The position numbers were made by a program, and so were the translations under genes. DNA of 18,209 nucleotides from the NCBI GenBank assembly GCA_023389745.1, contig JAEWED010000169.1, positions 1 through 18,209 of the forward strand, in the 5' to 3' direction. The notes beneath the pieces were generated by a model, which did no database searches, was not told the DNA's origin, and saw nothing but the letters and a program-made list of their open reading frames with translations. The stretch is from Actinomycetes bacterium (lineage in GTDB: Bacteria > Actinomycetota > Acidimicrobiia > Acidimicrobiales > Microtrichaceae). Positions 6,355 through 12,904 of this stretch are shown one piece after another (the first letter of the stretch is position 1; the number at the start of each line of letters is the position of its first letter).

Positions 6355-7422
6355 TCAGTTGCTGGCGACCTTGCGGCGCGGCCTCTGCACGGGGGTGGCC
6401 TCGTGCCCGGCCCGCAGCTGGCCGCACGCGGCGTCGATCTCGGAGCCTCGCGTGTCGCGCACCGTCACGTTCACGCCGTGGCGCTCCAGCTCGGCGCGGA
6501 ACGCCCGCACCCGGTTGCCCGAGGAGCCACGCACTGCGTATCCCGGCGTCGGGTTCAGGGGGATGAGGTTGACGTGGGCGCGGACCCGGCGGGCGATCGC
6601 CGCGAGCCGTTCGGCGTCCTCGCGACGGTCGTTGACCCCGTCGATCATCGCCCACTCGAAGCTGACCCGACGGTGCGTCGCCTCGTAGTAGTCGATGCAC
6701 GCTCCGACCAGCTCCTCGAGCGGGTACCGGCGGTTGAGCGGGACGAGCTCGTCGCGCAGCTCGTCATCCGCGGCGTGCAGCGACACCGCCAGGTTCACCG
6801 GCAGGTCCTCGGTGGCCATGCGGCGGATGCCGGGCACGACGCCGACGGTCGAGACGGTCAGGTGTCGAGCGCCGATCTCCATGTCGCCGTGGATGCGGCG
6901 GATCGCTGCCCAGGTGTTGTCGTAGTTGGCGAGCGGTTCGCCCATGCCCATGAACACGATGTTCGACACCCGCCGTGGTGTCGGACCCGACGCAGCACGC
7001 TGGCGGGCGACCGCCAGCTGCTCGACGATCTCGCCGACCGAGAGGTGACGCTCGAAGCCGGCTTGGCCCGTGGCGCAGAAGCTGCAGGCCATCGCGCAGC
7101 CGGCCTGCGTCGACAGGCAGACCGTCGAGCGGTCCTTGTAGTGCATCAGCACCGTCTCGACCCGGGCGCCGCCCTCGAGCTCCCACAGGAACTTGATGGT
7201 GTCGCCCTGATCGCTGACCGACTCGGTCACGGGTGTCAACGCGAGCGGCGCGGCCTGCGCGAGGCGTTCGCGCAGCGCCTTCGGCAACGTCGACAGCTCG
7301 TCGAGGCCACGGCCCTGGTGGTAGAGCCCGTTCCAGATCTGCTCGAGCCGGAAGCGCGGCTCGTCACCCAGCAGGGCGCTCCACGCGTCCCGATCGAGGT
7401 CGTACCGGGACTCGTTGGGCAT
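6355..7422 (-). CDS. rlmN: 23S rRNA (adenine-2503-C2)-methyltransferase RlmN
   Basis: A 355-residue radical-SAM enzyme that methylates C2 of A2503 in 23S rRNA and also A37 of some tRNAs. The iron-sulfur motif C-x3-C-x2-C is Cys109, Cys113 and Cys116 in CAMACSFCATGQAGF. The methyl-carrying cysteine near the end is Cys333 in EIDAACGQL. Further family marks are FMGMGEPLANYDN, SLHAADDELRDEL and the N-terminal RLEQIWNGLYHQG domain. Length matches the family. Start ATG 7422 has TAGGCT 6 nt upstream, indicating a leaderless message. It is convergent with the nucleotidyltransferase gene and separated from mshD by 41 bp. Confidence 0.96.
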   Translation of the reverse strand: MPNESRYDLDRDAWSALLGDEPRFRLEQIWNGLYHQGRGLDELSTLPKALRERLAQAAPLALTPVTESVSDQGDTIKFLWELEGGARVETVLMHYKDRSTVCLSTQAGCAMACSFCATGQAGFERHLSVGEIVEQLAVARQRAASGPTPRRVSNIVFMGMGEPLANYDNTWAAIRRIHGDMEIGARHLTVSTVGVVPGIRRMATEDLPVNLAVSLHAADDELRDELVPLNRRYPLEELVGACIDYYEATHRRVSFEWAMIDGVNDRREDAERLAAIARRVRAHVNLIPLNPTPGYAVRGSSGNRVRAFRAELERHGVNVTVRDTRGSEIDAACGQLRAGHEATPVQRPRRKVASN

Positions 7423-7428
7423 GGGACC

Positions 7429-7434
7429 AGCCTA
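7429..7434 (-). promoter_or_regulatory. Leaderless -10 box of rlmN
   Basis: TAGGCT on the minus strand ends 6 nt before ATG 7422. It lies within the 41-bp gap to mshD, so rlmN can have its own promoter. Confidence 0.5.
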
Positions 7435-7463
7435 CGAGGAGTCGCGCCGACCCAACGGGTCGG

Positions 7464-8075
7464 TCACGTGGCCTCCGCGGGTGCGTACGCGGCGTCGCTG
7501 TGGTGCACCTCGAAGCCGAGACGTTCGTAGAGCGACACCGCGGCGTCGTTGTCGGCCTCGACGTAGAGCATCCCGGTGTCGATGCCCAGGCCCGAAAGGT
7601 GCTCCAGCCCGGCGACGGTCAGGGCCCGACCGAGTCCGGTGCCGCTCGTCGAGGGGTCCGCCGCGATCACGTAGATCTCGCCCAGGACCGGGTCGTCCTC
7701 GGTGGCGGGATGCACCTTGGTCCAGCAGAACCCGTCGACGACGCCGTCGTCGCCGTCGTGCAGCAGGAAGCCCTCGGCCGAGAACCACGGTTCGCGCTGA
7801 CGCTCGTGCACCTGCGCCGCGGTCCAGCCGCCCTGGTCGGGGTGCCAGGAGAACGCCCGGTTGTTCACTGCCAGGAACTGCTCGATGTCGTCGTCGGTGA
7901 ACGGTCGGACGTCGATGCGGCGGGTCCCGTCGACCAGGTCCGCAGGCAGGGGGAGGGGGCGGCGCATCTGATGCAGCGTGCGGACGCGGACCCAGCCCTC
8001 GGCGCGCATGGCGGCGTCGACGTCGTCGGTGAGCGGGGAGACCCAGCGGAGCGGTTCGCGGTCGGCGGTGGTCAC
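7464..8075 (-). CDS. mshD: Mycothiol synthase-like acetyltransferase, shortened (MshD C-terminal GNAT domain)
   Basis: MshD acetylates the cysteine amine of Cys-GlcN-Ins in the last step of mycothiol synthesis. This 203-residue protein matches the linker and C-terminal GNAT domain of MshD: VRVRTLHQMRRPLPLP, VNNRAFSWHPDQGGWT, FCWTKVHPATEDDPVLGEIY, the acetyl-CoA loop TSGTGLGRAL, and LYVEADNDAAVSLYERLGF. Known MshD proteins are about 300 residues with two GNAT domains; here only about 25-40 residues precede the linker, so the N-terminal domain is almost entirely missing. Start GTG 8075 is bounded by the divergent nth gene 26 bp away, and a long upstream extension is not possible without overlapping it. 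It could be a functional short MshD or a relative with another acyl acceptor. Confidence 0.85.
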   Translation of the reverse strand: MTTADREPLRWVSPLTDDVDAAMRAEGWVRVRTLHQMRRPLPLPADLVDGTRRIDVRPFTDDDIEQFLAVNNRAFSWHPDQGGWTAAQVHERQREPWFSAEGFLLHDGDDGVVDGFCWTKVHPATEDDPVLGEIYVIAADPSTSGTGLGRALTVAGLEHLSGLGIDTGMLYVEADNDAAVSLYERLGFEVHHSDAAYAPAEAT

Positions 8076-8084
8076 TGCGGGGCC

Positions 8085-8094
8085 ACGCTACCGT
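8085..8094. promoter_or_regulatory. Bidirectional promoter with overlapping -10 boxes (mshD / nth)
   Basis: The plus-strand TACCGT (8089-8094) ends 7 nt before the nth ATG. The minus-strand TAGCGT (8090-8085) ends 9 nt before the mshD GTG. The two boxes share the TA at 8089-8090, and both genes would be leaderless. The whole intergenic gap is only 26 bp. Confidence 0.5.
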
Positions 8095-8101
8095 GCGCCG
8101 C

Positions 8102-8752
8102 ATGACCGCCTTCCGACGACCGAGATCCCCGAAGGGTCGGGCGCGACTCACCAACGAGCGGCTCGCGCTCGAGTATCCGGACGCGGTCTGCGAGCTCGAC
8201 CACACCAACGCCTTCGAGCTGCTGACCGCCACGATCCTCTCCGCGCAGTCGACCGACCAGCGGGTCAACATGGTCACCCCGGAACTCTTCGCCCGGTTCC
8301 CCACGCCCGAGGACCTGGCCGCCGCCGATCCGGAGGAGGTCGAGCAGCTGATCCACTCGACCGGCTTCTACAAGGCCAAGACCAAGAGCATCATCGGCAT
8401 GGCCACTGCGCTGGTGGAGCGACACGGCGGCCAGGTGCCGCACGCGATGAAGGACCTCGTGCAGCTGCCGGGCGTCGGTCGCAAGACCGCGAACGTGGTG
8501 CGCGCCGAGGCGCTCGGTCTGCCGGGGCTGCCGGTCGACACCCATGTGCTGCGCCTGTCGCACCGACTGCAGCTCACCGAGGAGACCGACCCCGTCAAGG
8601 TCGAGTTCGCCCTCAACCCGATGGTCCCCGTGGCCGAACGCGGCCCCTTCAGCCTGCGGCTGATCCTGCACGGGCGACGTGTCTGCTTCGCCCGGAAGCC
8701 GCAGTGCGGGGAGTGCGTGCTGTCGGACTTCTGCCCGTCGTCGCTGGTCTGA
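8102..8752 (+). CDS. nth: Endonuclease III (DNA glycosylase/AP lyase)
   Basis: A 216-residue base-excision repair enzyme that removes oxidised pyrimidines and cleaves at abasic sites. The helix-hairpin-helix LPGVGRKTANVV holds the catalytic lysine (Lys128) and VDTHVLRLS the catalytic aspartate (Asp146). The C-terminal iron-sulfur cluster motif C-x6-C-x2-C-x5-C is intact in CFARKPQCGECVLSDFC. The N-terminal LLTATILSAQSTDQRVN block is also typical. ATG 8102 is preferred over GTG 8093, three codons upstream, because 8093 overlaps the -10 box and 8102 is at leaderless distance. Divergent from mshD. Hairpins follow the gene from 8792 onward. Confidence 0.95.
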   Translation: MTAFRRPRSPKGRARLTNERLALEYPDAVCELDHTNAFELLTATILSAQSTDQRVNMVTPELFARFPTPEDLAAADPEEVEQLIHSTGFYKAKTKSIIGMATALVERHGGQVPHAMKDLVQLPGVGRKTANVVRAEALGLPGLPVDTHVLRLSHRLQLTEETDPVKVEFALNPMVPVAERGPFSLRLILHGRRVCFARKPQCGECVLSDFCPSSLV

Positions 8753-8791
8753 GAAGGCCGAGCGCCCCACCTCGAACAGACCCTGCAGCCG

Positions 8792-8810
8792 CTGCGAAGA
8801 GCCTTCGCAG
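8792..8810. terminator. Perfect 8-bp hairpin downstream of nth
   Basis: CTGCGAAG (8792-8799) and CTTCGCAG (8803-8810) pair perfectly around a three-base loop, 40 nt after the nth stop. No U-tract follows on either strand. Confidence 0.4.
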
Positions 8811-8872
8811 GTCACCGAAAAAGGCTGCGCGACCATCCTCGACACCGCGCGGGGCGCGGAGTAGGTTCCGAG

Positions 8873-8897
8873 CTACCAGGTTCCCGCCACCTGGTAG
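8873..8897. repeat. 9-bp inverted repeat in the nth downstream region
   Basis: CTACCAGGT (8873-8881) and ACCTGGTAG (8889-8897) are exact complements around seven bases. It is the second of three hairpins in the 260-bp gap between the convergent nth and 9013-9216 genes. Terminator, RNA element or protein site cannot be told apart. Confidence 0.5.
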
Positions 8898-8932
8898 ATG
8901 GCGACCCAGGGCTCCCGCCGCCCGGGTCGCCC

Positions 8933-8965
8933 GCCCGGCGCCCTTCGGGGCGCTGGGTCCGTTTT
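8933..8965 (+). terminator. Rho-independent terminator with TTCG loop
   Basis: GCGCCC-TTCG-GGGCGC (8938-8953) is a six-bp stem with a stable UUCG tetraloop. It extends outward with C-G pairs and two G-U pairs to 8933-8958, and TTTT follows at 8962-8965. This is the best terminator signature in the window, placed 180 nt after nth. Confidence 0.6.
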
Positions 8966-9012
8966 GCGGTCGTTGTGACCCAAAGTCGGCGGGCACCCCG
9001 CACGTCGGTGCC

Positions 9013-9216
9013 TCAGAACGACTGGACGTCCGACAGCCCGTTGACGGTCCTGGTCAGACGCCGGGTGGCGGCGCGCAGGTGCCGCTCGACCTCGTAGAGA
9101 TCGACGAGCAGGTCCTCGCGCTGGGACCCGTCGACCTCACCGGCCGCTTCGTCGAGTCGCTCGATCACCTGGTCGAGGGTCGACAGCACCGAGGTCAGAT
9201 CTGCATGCAGGCTCAC
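9013..9216 (-). CDS. Small predicted all-alpha protein, 67 residues, unknown function
   Basis: Starts at GTG 9216 with MSLHADLTSVLSTLDQVIER. Leucine/isoleucine residues at heptad-like spacing alternate with acidic and basic residues through to residue 60, so two helices or a short coiled coil are likely. There is no signal peptide, membrane segment or cysteine. Its base composition and charged-residue pattern look like a real protein, and it fills the space between the nth terminator and the hisD promoter. TAGACC lies 6-7 nt upstream, a poor -10 match. I do not recognise the family. A chance open frame cannot be excluded in DNA this GC-rich. Confidence 0.55.
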   Translation of the reverse strand: MSLHADLTSVLSTLDQVIERLDEAAGEVDGSQREDLLVDLYEVERHLRAATRRLTRTVNGLSDVQSF

Positions 9217-9266
9217 GGGGTCGGTCTAGCACCCGCTACTCGTTCGCCGCGACCGATGGCGGTGGG

Positions 9267-9272
9267 TACCGT
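9267..9272 (+). promoter_or_regulatory. -10 box of the hisD operon
   Basis: TACCGT, the same hexamer as at nth, lies 7 nt before a GTG at 9280. Transcription is therefore predicted to start at about 9279-9280, only 23 nt before hisD. Confidence 0.45.
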
Positions 9273-9279
9273 GACCCTC

Positions 9280-9309
9280 GTGCTGATCCCGGACGCTCCG
9301 ACGTGCTGA
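9280..9309 (+). promoter_or_regulatory. Nine-codon upstream frame overlapping the hisD start
   Basis: GTG at 9280 opens VLIPDAPTC and stops with TGA at 9307-9309, so its end overlaps the hisD GTG (9303-9305). It sits at the predicted 5' end of the mRNA, where it could be translated leaderlessly and hand ribosomes to hisD. It has no histidine codons, so it is not a classical his attenuator. Translation is inference. Confidence 0.3.
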
Positions 9310-10634
9310 ACCGACTCGACCTGCGTGGTGTCGCCGACCTGGCATCGCACCTGCCCCGACCGACCGTCGACGGCGACGAGCCGGTCGCAGCGGTGCGCTC
9401 GATCCTCGCCGAGGTGCGCGAGCGTGGCGACGGCGCGCTGCTCGAGTACACCGCCACGTTCGACGGCGTGACCCTCGAGTCGCTCGCCGTGCCCGCGGCG
9501 GAGCTGCAGGCCGCGCTCGAGTCGATCAGCCCCGAGGAGCGGCGGGCGCTCGAGCTCGCACGGGACCGCATTGCCGCCCACCACGAGGCGCAGATGTCCG
9601 CCCCCGTCGAACACGACGACGGCGGCATCCACATCACGTCGTACCGCCGGCCGGTCGACCGCGTCGGCTGCTACGTGCCCGGCGGGCGTGCCTCGTACCC
9701 CTCGACGCTGCTCATGACCGCCGTGCCGGCGCTGGTCGCCGGCGTGCCCGAGGTCGTCGTGTGCGTGCCGCCGGATCGCAGCACAGGACGCATCGCTCCC
9801 ATCACGCTCGCAGCAGCAGCGGTCGCCGGTGTGCACGAGGTGCGCCCCGTCGGCGGTGCCCAGGCGATCGCCGCGCTGGCCTACGGCACCGAGTCGATCC
9901 GTCCCGTCGACGTGATCTGCGGGCCTGGCAACAAGTACGTGGCGCTGGCCAAGCAAGAGGTCGCCGGCACCGTCGGGATCGCCGCCGCGTTCGCCGGTCC
10001 GAGCGAGGTGGTCGTCGTCGCCGACGACTCGGTGCCCGCCGACTTCGCCGCGATCGACGTGATCCTGCAGGCGGAGCACGGGCCCGACGGCCTCGCGTGG
10101 CTGATCACCTGGGACGAGGCCGTCGCCGACGCCGTGACCGAGGCCGTGACCCGGCTGACCGAGGCGGCCCCGCGTCGTGACGACATCGCGTCGACGCTCG
10201 CCGAGGGCGGCTACGCGGTGGTGGTCGACTCGCCGGCCGCCGCGATCGAGGTCGCGAACGCCGTGGCGCCCGAGCACCTCGAGCTGCTGTGCCGCGACGC
10301 GCACGACCTGGTGCCCGCCGTCCGCAACGCGGGTGCCATCTTCATCGGTCCGTGGTCGCCCGCGTCGGTGGGGGACTACATCGCCGGGCCGAGCCACGTG
10401 CTGCCGACCTACGGCACCGCGCGGTTCTCGTCCGCGCTGACCGTCGACGACTTCCTGAAGCACCACCACGTCATCACCGTCGCCCGCGCGGTCTTCGAGC
10501 CCGAGGGCCTCGGCGACGCGGTCGCGACCCTGGCCGACGCCGAGGGCCTGGACGCCCACGCCGAGTCGATCCGCCTGCGCCAGCGCGCTGCAGCGGAAGG
10601 GCAGCGCCAGCGCTCGCTCGACGAGGACGCCTGA
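9303..10634 (+). CDS. hisD: Histidinol dehydrogenase
   Basis: A 443-residue zinc enzyme that oxidises histidinol to histidine in two NAD-dependent steps, the end of the pathway. Seen directly: LNRLDLRG at the N-terminus, GRASYPSTLLMTAVPA, CGPGNKYVALAKQEVAGTVG, the zinc-ligand region LQAEHGPDG (Gln256, His259), the general-base pair in APEHLEL (Glu324, His325), and GPSHVLPTYGTARF (His365). Length is standard. The GTG at 9303 gives the family N-terminus. A weak CGGA about 10 nt upstream is the only ribosome-site candidate. Its TGA overlaps the hisC ATG by one base, so the two are translationally coupled. Confidence 0.96.
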   Translation: MLNRLDLRGVADLASHLPRPTVDGDEPVAAVRSILAEVRERGDGALLEYTATFDGVTLESLAVPAAELQAALESISPEERRALELARDRIAAHHEAQMSAPVEHDDGGIHITSYRRPVDRVGCYVPGGRASYPSTLLMTAVPALVAGVPEVVVCVPPDRSTGRIAPITLAAAAVAGVHEVRPVGGAQAIAALAYGTESIRPVDVICGPGNKYVALAKQEVAGTVGIAAAFAGPSEVVVVADDSVPADFAAIDVILQAEHGPDGLAWLITWDEAVADAVTEAVTRLTEAAPRRDDIASTLAEGGYAVVVDSPAAAIEVANAVAPEHLELLCRDAHDLVPAVRNAGAIFIGPWSPASVGDYIAGPSHVLPTYGTARFSSALTVDDFLKHHHVITVARAVFEPEGLGDAVATLADAEGLDAHAESIRLRQRAAAEGQRQRSLDEDA

Positions 10635-11728
10635 TGGCGCGGCCCAGCGTGCGTGACGACGTCGCGCTCATGGAGGGGTACCACTCACCGCAGGTCGACG
10701 TGGCGGTCCGGCTCAACACCAATGAGGCCCCCGAACCGCCGCCGGCAGCGTTCGTCGCCGAGCTGCGCGCCGCGCTCGACGAGGTGCAGTGGCACCGCTA
10801 TCCCGACCGAGGCGCCGGTGCGCTCCGCGCCAGGATCGCCGAGGTGGAAGCACCGCTGGTGCCCGCCGGCATCGACGCCTCGAACGTGTTCGCCGCCAAC
10901 GGGTCCAACGAGGTGCTGCAGACGCTGTGCCTTGCCTACGCCGGCGCCGGTCGCTCGGTGCTGACCTTCGAGCCGACCTATGCGCTGCACTCGCACATCG
11001 CGAAGGTGTCCGGCGCCCGGGTGCTCGACTGCCCGCGCCGCGACGACTTCACCCTCGATGTCGACCGGGCCGTCGAGATGGTGCGCGCCGAGTCGCCGAT
11101 CATCACCTTCCTGTGCTCGCCGAACAACCCGACGGGCCGCGTCGAGTCCGAGTCGTCGGTGCGTGCGCTGCTCGAGGCGGTCGAGGCCGTCGACGGCCTG
11201 CTCGTCGTCGACGAGGCCTACGGCCAGTTCTCACCGTGGTCCGCGCTGGCGCTCGTGCACGACGACCGGTCGGTCGCGGTCACGCGCACGTACTCCAAGA
11301 CGTGGTCCGCGGCCGCGCTGCGCCTGGGCTACCTGATCGGACCGACCTGGGTCGTCGACGAGCTCGACAAGGTCGTGCTGCCGTACCACCTCGACTCGAT
11401 GACCCAGCTCGCCGGGCTGCTCGCGCTCGACCACCTCGACGACATGGAGCGCCGCGTCGCCCACCTGGTCGAGGAGCGTGGTCGTGTGGCCGCGGCACTC
11501 GACGAGCTCGACGTCGACCAGTGGCCCTCGGCCGCGAACTTCATCCTGTTCCGGCCGCGTCACCGTGCAGGTGCCGACGTCTGGCAGGCGCTGGTCGAAC
11601 TGTCCGTGCTGGTGCGCAACTGCTCGTCGTGGCCCGGCCTCGACGACTGCCTGCGGGTCACCCTCGGCACCCCCGAGGAGAACGACGCCTTCCTGTCGGC
11701 CTTGGCCGAGGTGCTCGCCGCACACTGA
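10634..11728 (+). CDS. hisC: Histidinol-phosphate aminotransferase
   Basis: A 364-residue PLP-dependent class I/II aminotransferase converting imidazole acetol phosphate and glutamate to histidinol phosphate. Motifs in order: RLNTNEAPEPPP, WHRYPDRGAGALR, ANGSNEVLQTLC, the CSPNNPTG substrate/PLP loop, VVDEAYGQFS, and the PLP lysine in TYSKTWSAAALRLGY (Lys222). C-terminal VRNCSSWPGLDDCLRVTLGTPEEN carries the phosphate-binding arginine region. Start ATG 10634 shares one base with the hisD stop (TGATG). In actinobacteria this family also contains aromatic-amino-acid aminotransferases, but the his context settles the role. It is followed by a convergent lipoprotein gene, so the his transcript probably ends here. 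Confidence 0.95.
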   Translation: MARPSVRDDVALMEGYHSPQVDVAVRLNTNEAPEPPPAAFVAELRAALDEVQWHRYPDRGAGALRARIAEVEAPLVPAGIDASNVFAANGSNEVLQTLCLAYAGAGRSVLTFEPTYALHSHIAKVSGARVLDCPRRDDFTLDVDRAVEMVRAESPIITFLCSPNNPTGRVESESSVRALLEAVEAVDGLLVVDEAYGQFSPWSALALVHDDRSVAVTRTYSKTWSAAALRLGYLIGPTWVVDELDKVVLPYHLDSMTQLAGLLALDHLDDMERRVAHLVEERGRVAAALDELDVDQWPSAANFILFRPRHRAGADVWQALVELSVLVRNCSSWPGLDDCLRVTLGTPEENDAFLSALAEVLAAH

Positions 11729-11789
11729 GTTCGGCAGCGCGGTGAGATGAACGGAGAAGGTCTTCGCTCCGCGGTCACACTGCGATCGT

Positions 11790-11802
11790 CGCCGGCCCGG
11801 CG
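11790..11802. terminator. Weak hairpin between hisC and the convergent lipoprotein gene
   Basis: CGCCG (11790-11794) and CGGCG (11798-11802) form a five-bp stem, followed by TTCTGGGG on the plus strand. It is the only hairpin I see in the 111-bp gap, and it is weak. Confidence 0.25.
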
Positions 11803-11839
11803 TTCTGGGGCAGTCCGACAAGAACTGGCATGTCGGTGG

Positions 11840-12784
11840 TCAATCGGCGCTCGTGCGAACCCAGACCGATGCGGGATCGTCCCCGGGTCCTTGGGAGGCC
11901 AGCACTTCGAACCCCCAGCCACCGATGCCGCTGCTGAACCTGGCCGACACTGCGGTCGAACCGTCCAGCTCAACCACGTGGGGACCATCGAGTGACCCCG
12001 GCTCACCGTCCACTTGCGCCTCGTTGCGGTCATACGCCCCCTGGGCGATCGCTGTCACCGTAGCGATCGGGTCGTCTGTGGTGAGCATCACCACTTCGCC
12101 GTCGGTTCCCGAGATCGACGGCACACTGGGCATCACCTGCTGGGCTCCTGGCGGCAGGTGGATCTCGCCGCCCTGGGGACCGAACAAGGCATCGCCCTCT
12201 GAGACGAGAGCGACGGGTATGGGAGCAGGGCCCAGCGGAAGCTCCGGCATGTCCGGGACCTCCACCGCTTGTGGCGCGAGATCGCTCTGGCGATCGACTT
12301 CGATCAACAGCAACGGTTCCTCCTCGGTCGACCACAGCTCGGCGCTGCCGTGGCTCCAGTAGGACCCCAGCGAGGACGTCGACAGCTCCAGCCATGGATC
12401 CGGGCCGTCCGACTCGCGCATCGACGGCGTCGTGACCCTGATCCCGCCGATGCCCAATTCGGCGAACTGCTCCGACCACAACGTCATCACCGCCTCTGGT
12501 GAGCCGGTCACCCGGTACGCCGCTCGCAGGCTGATCACCTGCGCTTGCGGACCCGGGAGATCTCGAGGTGCCAGCTCGGCCACCACCGGCCGGGCCAGTG
12601 CTGAGGTTCCCTCCACCTGCTGCAGGCCGAACGGCAGCGGATACACCAAGACCTCCGGCTTGCTGGGGGGCGCCTCGCCGGCACCGTCGACCATGGTGTC
12701 GGACCCGCATCCCGCAAGGACGACGATGGCGAGAATCGCGAACGACGCGCGTCGCCGACTCATGACCCGTAGCCCACCCTTCAC
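11840..12784 (-). CDS. Predicted lipoprotein of unknown function
   Basis: A 314-residue protein with a basic n-region (MKGGLRVMSRRRAS), a hydrophobic core and a lipobox VLAGC at about residues 22-26, so it should be lipid-anchored on the outer face of the membrane. The rest is hydrophilic, with prolines and acidic residues, and shows no catalytic motif or family I recognise. GTG 12784 is chosen because TGATACGAT, an extended -10, ends 6 nt upstream; ATG 12763 is the alternative and would leave a shorter n-region. The gene lies inside the his cluster on the opposite strand. It looks somewhat less GC-rich than its neighbours: by hand count 39 of 60 bases at 12301-12360 against 44 of 60 in hisB at 14041-14100. 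A later insertion is possible. Confidence 0.8.
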   Translation of the reverse strand: MKGGLRVMSRRRASFAILAIVVLAGCGSDTMVDGAGEAPPSKPEVLVYPLPFGLQQVEGTSALARPVVAELAPRDLPGPQAQVISLRAAYRVTGSPEAVMTLWSEQFAELGIGGIRVTTPSMRESDGPDPWLELSTSSLGSYWSHGSAELWSTEEEPLLLIEVDRQSDLAPQAVEVPDMPELPLGPAPIPVALVSEGDALFGPQGGEIHLPPGAQQVMPSVPSISGTDGEVVMLTTDDPIATVTAIAQGAYDRNEAQVDGEPGSLDGPHVVELDGSTAVSARFSSGIGGWGFEVLASQGPGDDPASVWVRTSAD

Positions 12785-12790
12785 GGTGCA

Positions 12791-12796
12791 ATCGTA
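12791..12796 (-). promoter_or_regulatory. Extended leaderless -10 of the lipoprotein gene
   Basis: TACGAT on the minus strand, preceded by TGA so as to form TGnTANNNT, ends 6 nt before GTG 12784. It is the best match to an extended -10 in the window. Confidence 0.55.
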
Positions 12797-12904
12797 TCAG
12801 TCGGTCGGAAAGGAACGACGGGCACTCCGCCGGAGCGTTCTCGGGCTGTGGGAGAGTCTCGGCACTGCGTCACACGACGCCGTGTCCGACGACGAGGAGA
12901 CCTC

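Noticed and set aside
6169..7530. Plus-strand frame of 453 codons opposite rlmN.
   Set aside because: Shadow of rlmN; no motif, and it would run through the palindromic intergenic elements.
9280..9309. Classical histidine attenuator leader peptide before hisD.
   Set aside because: The short frame has no histidine codons and no alternative terminator hairpin is visible before hisD.
9213..10559. Minus-strand frame of 448 codons opposite hisD.
   Set aside because: Gly/Arg/Asp/His-rich shadow without recognisable domains; hisD is unambiguous.
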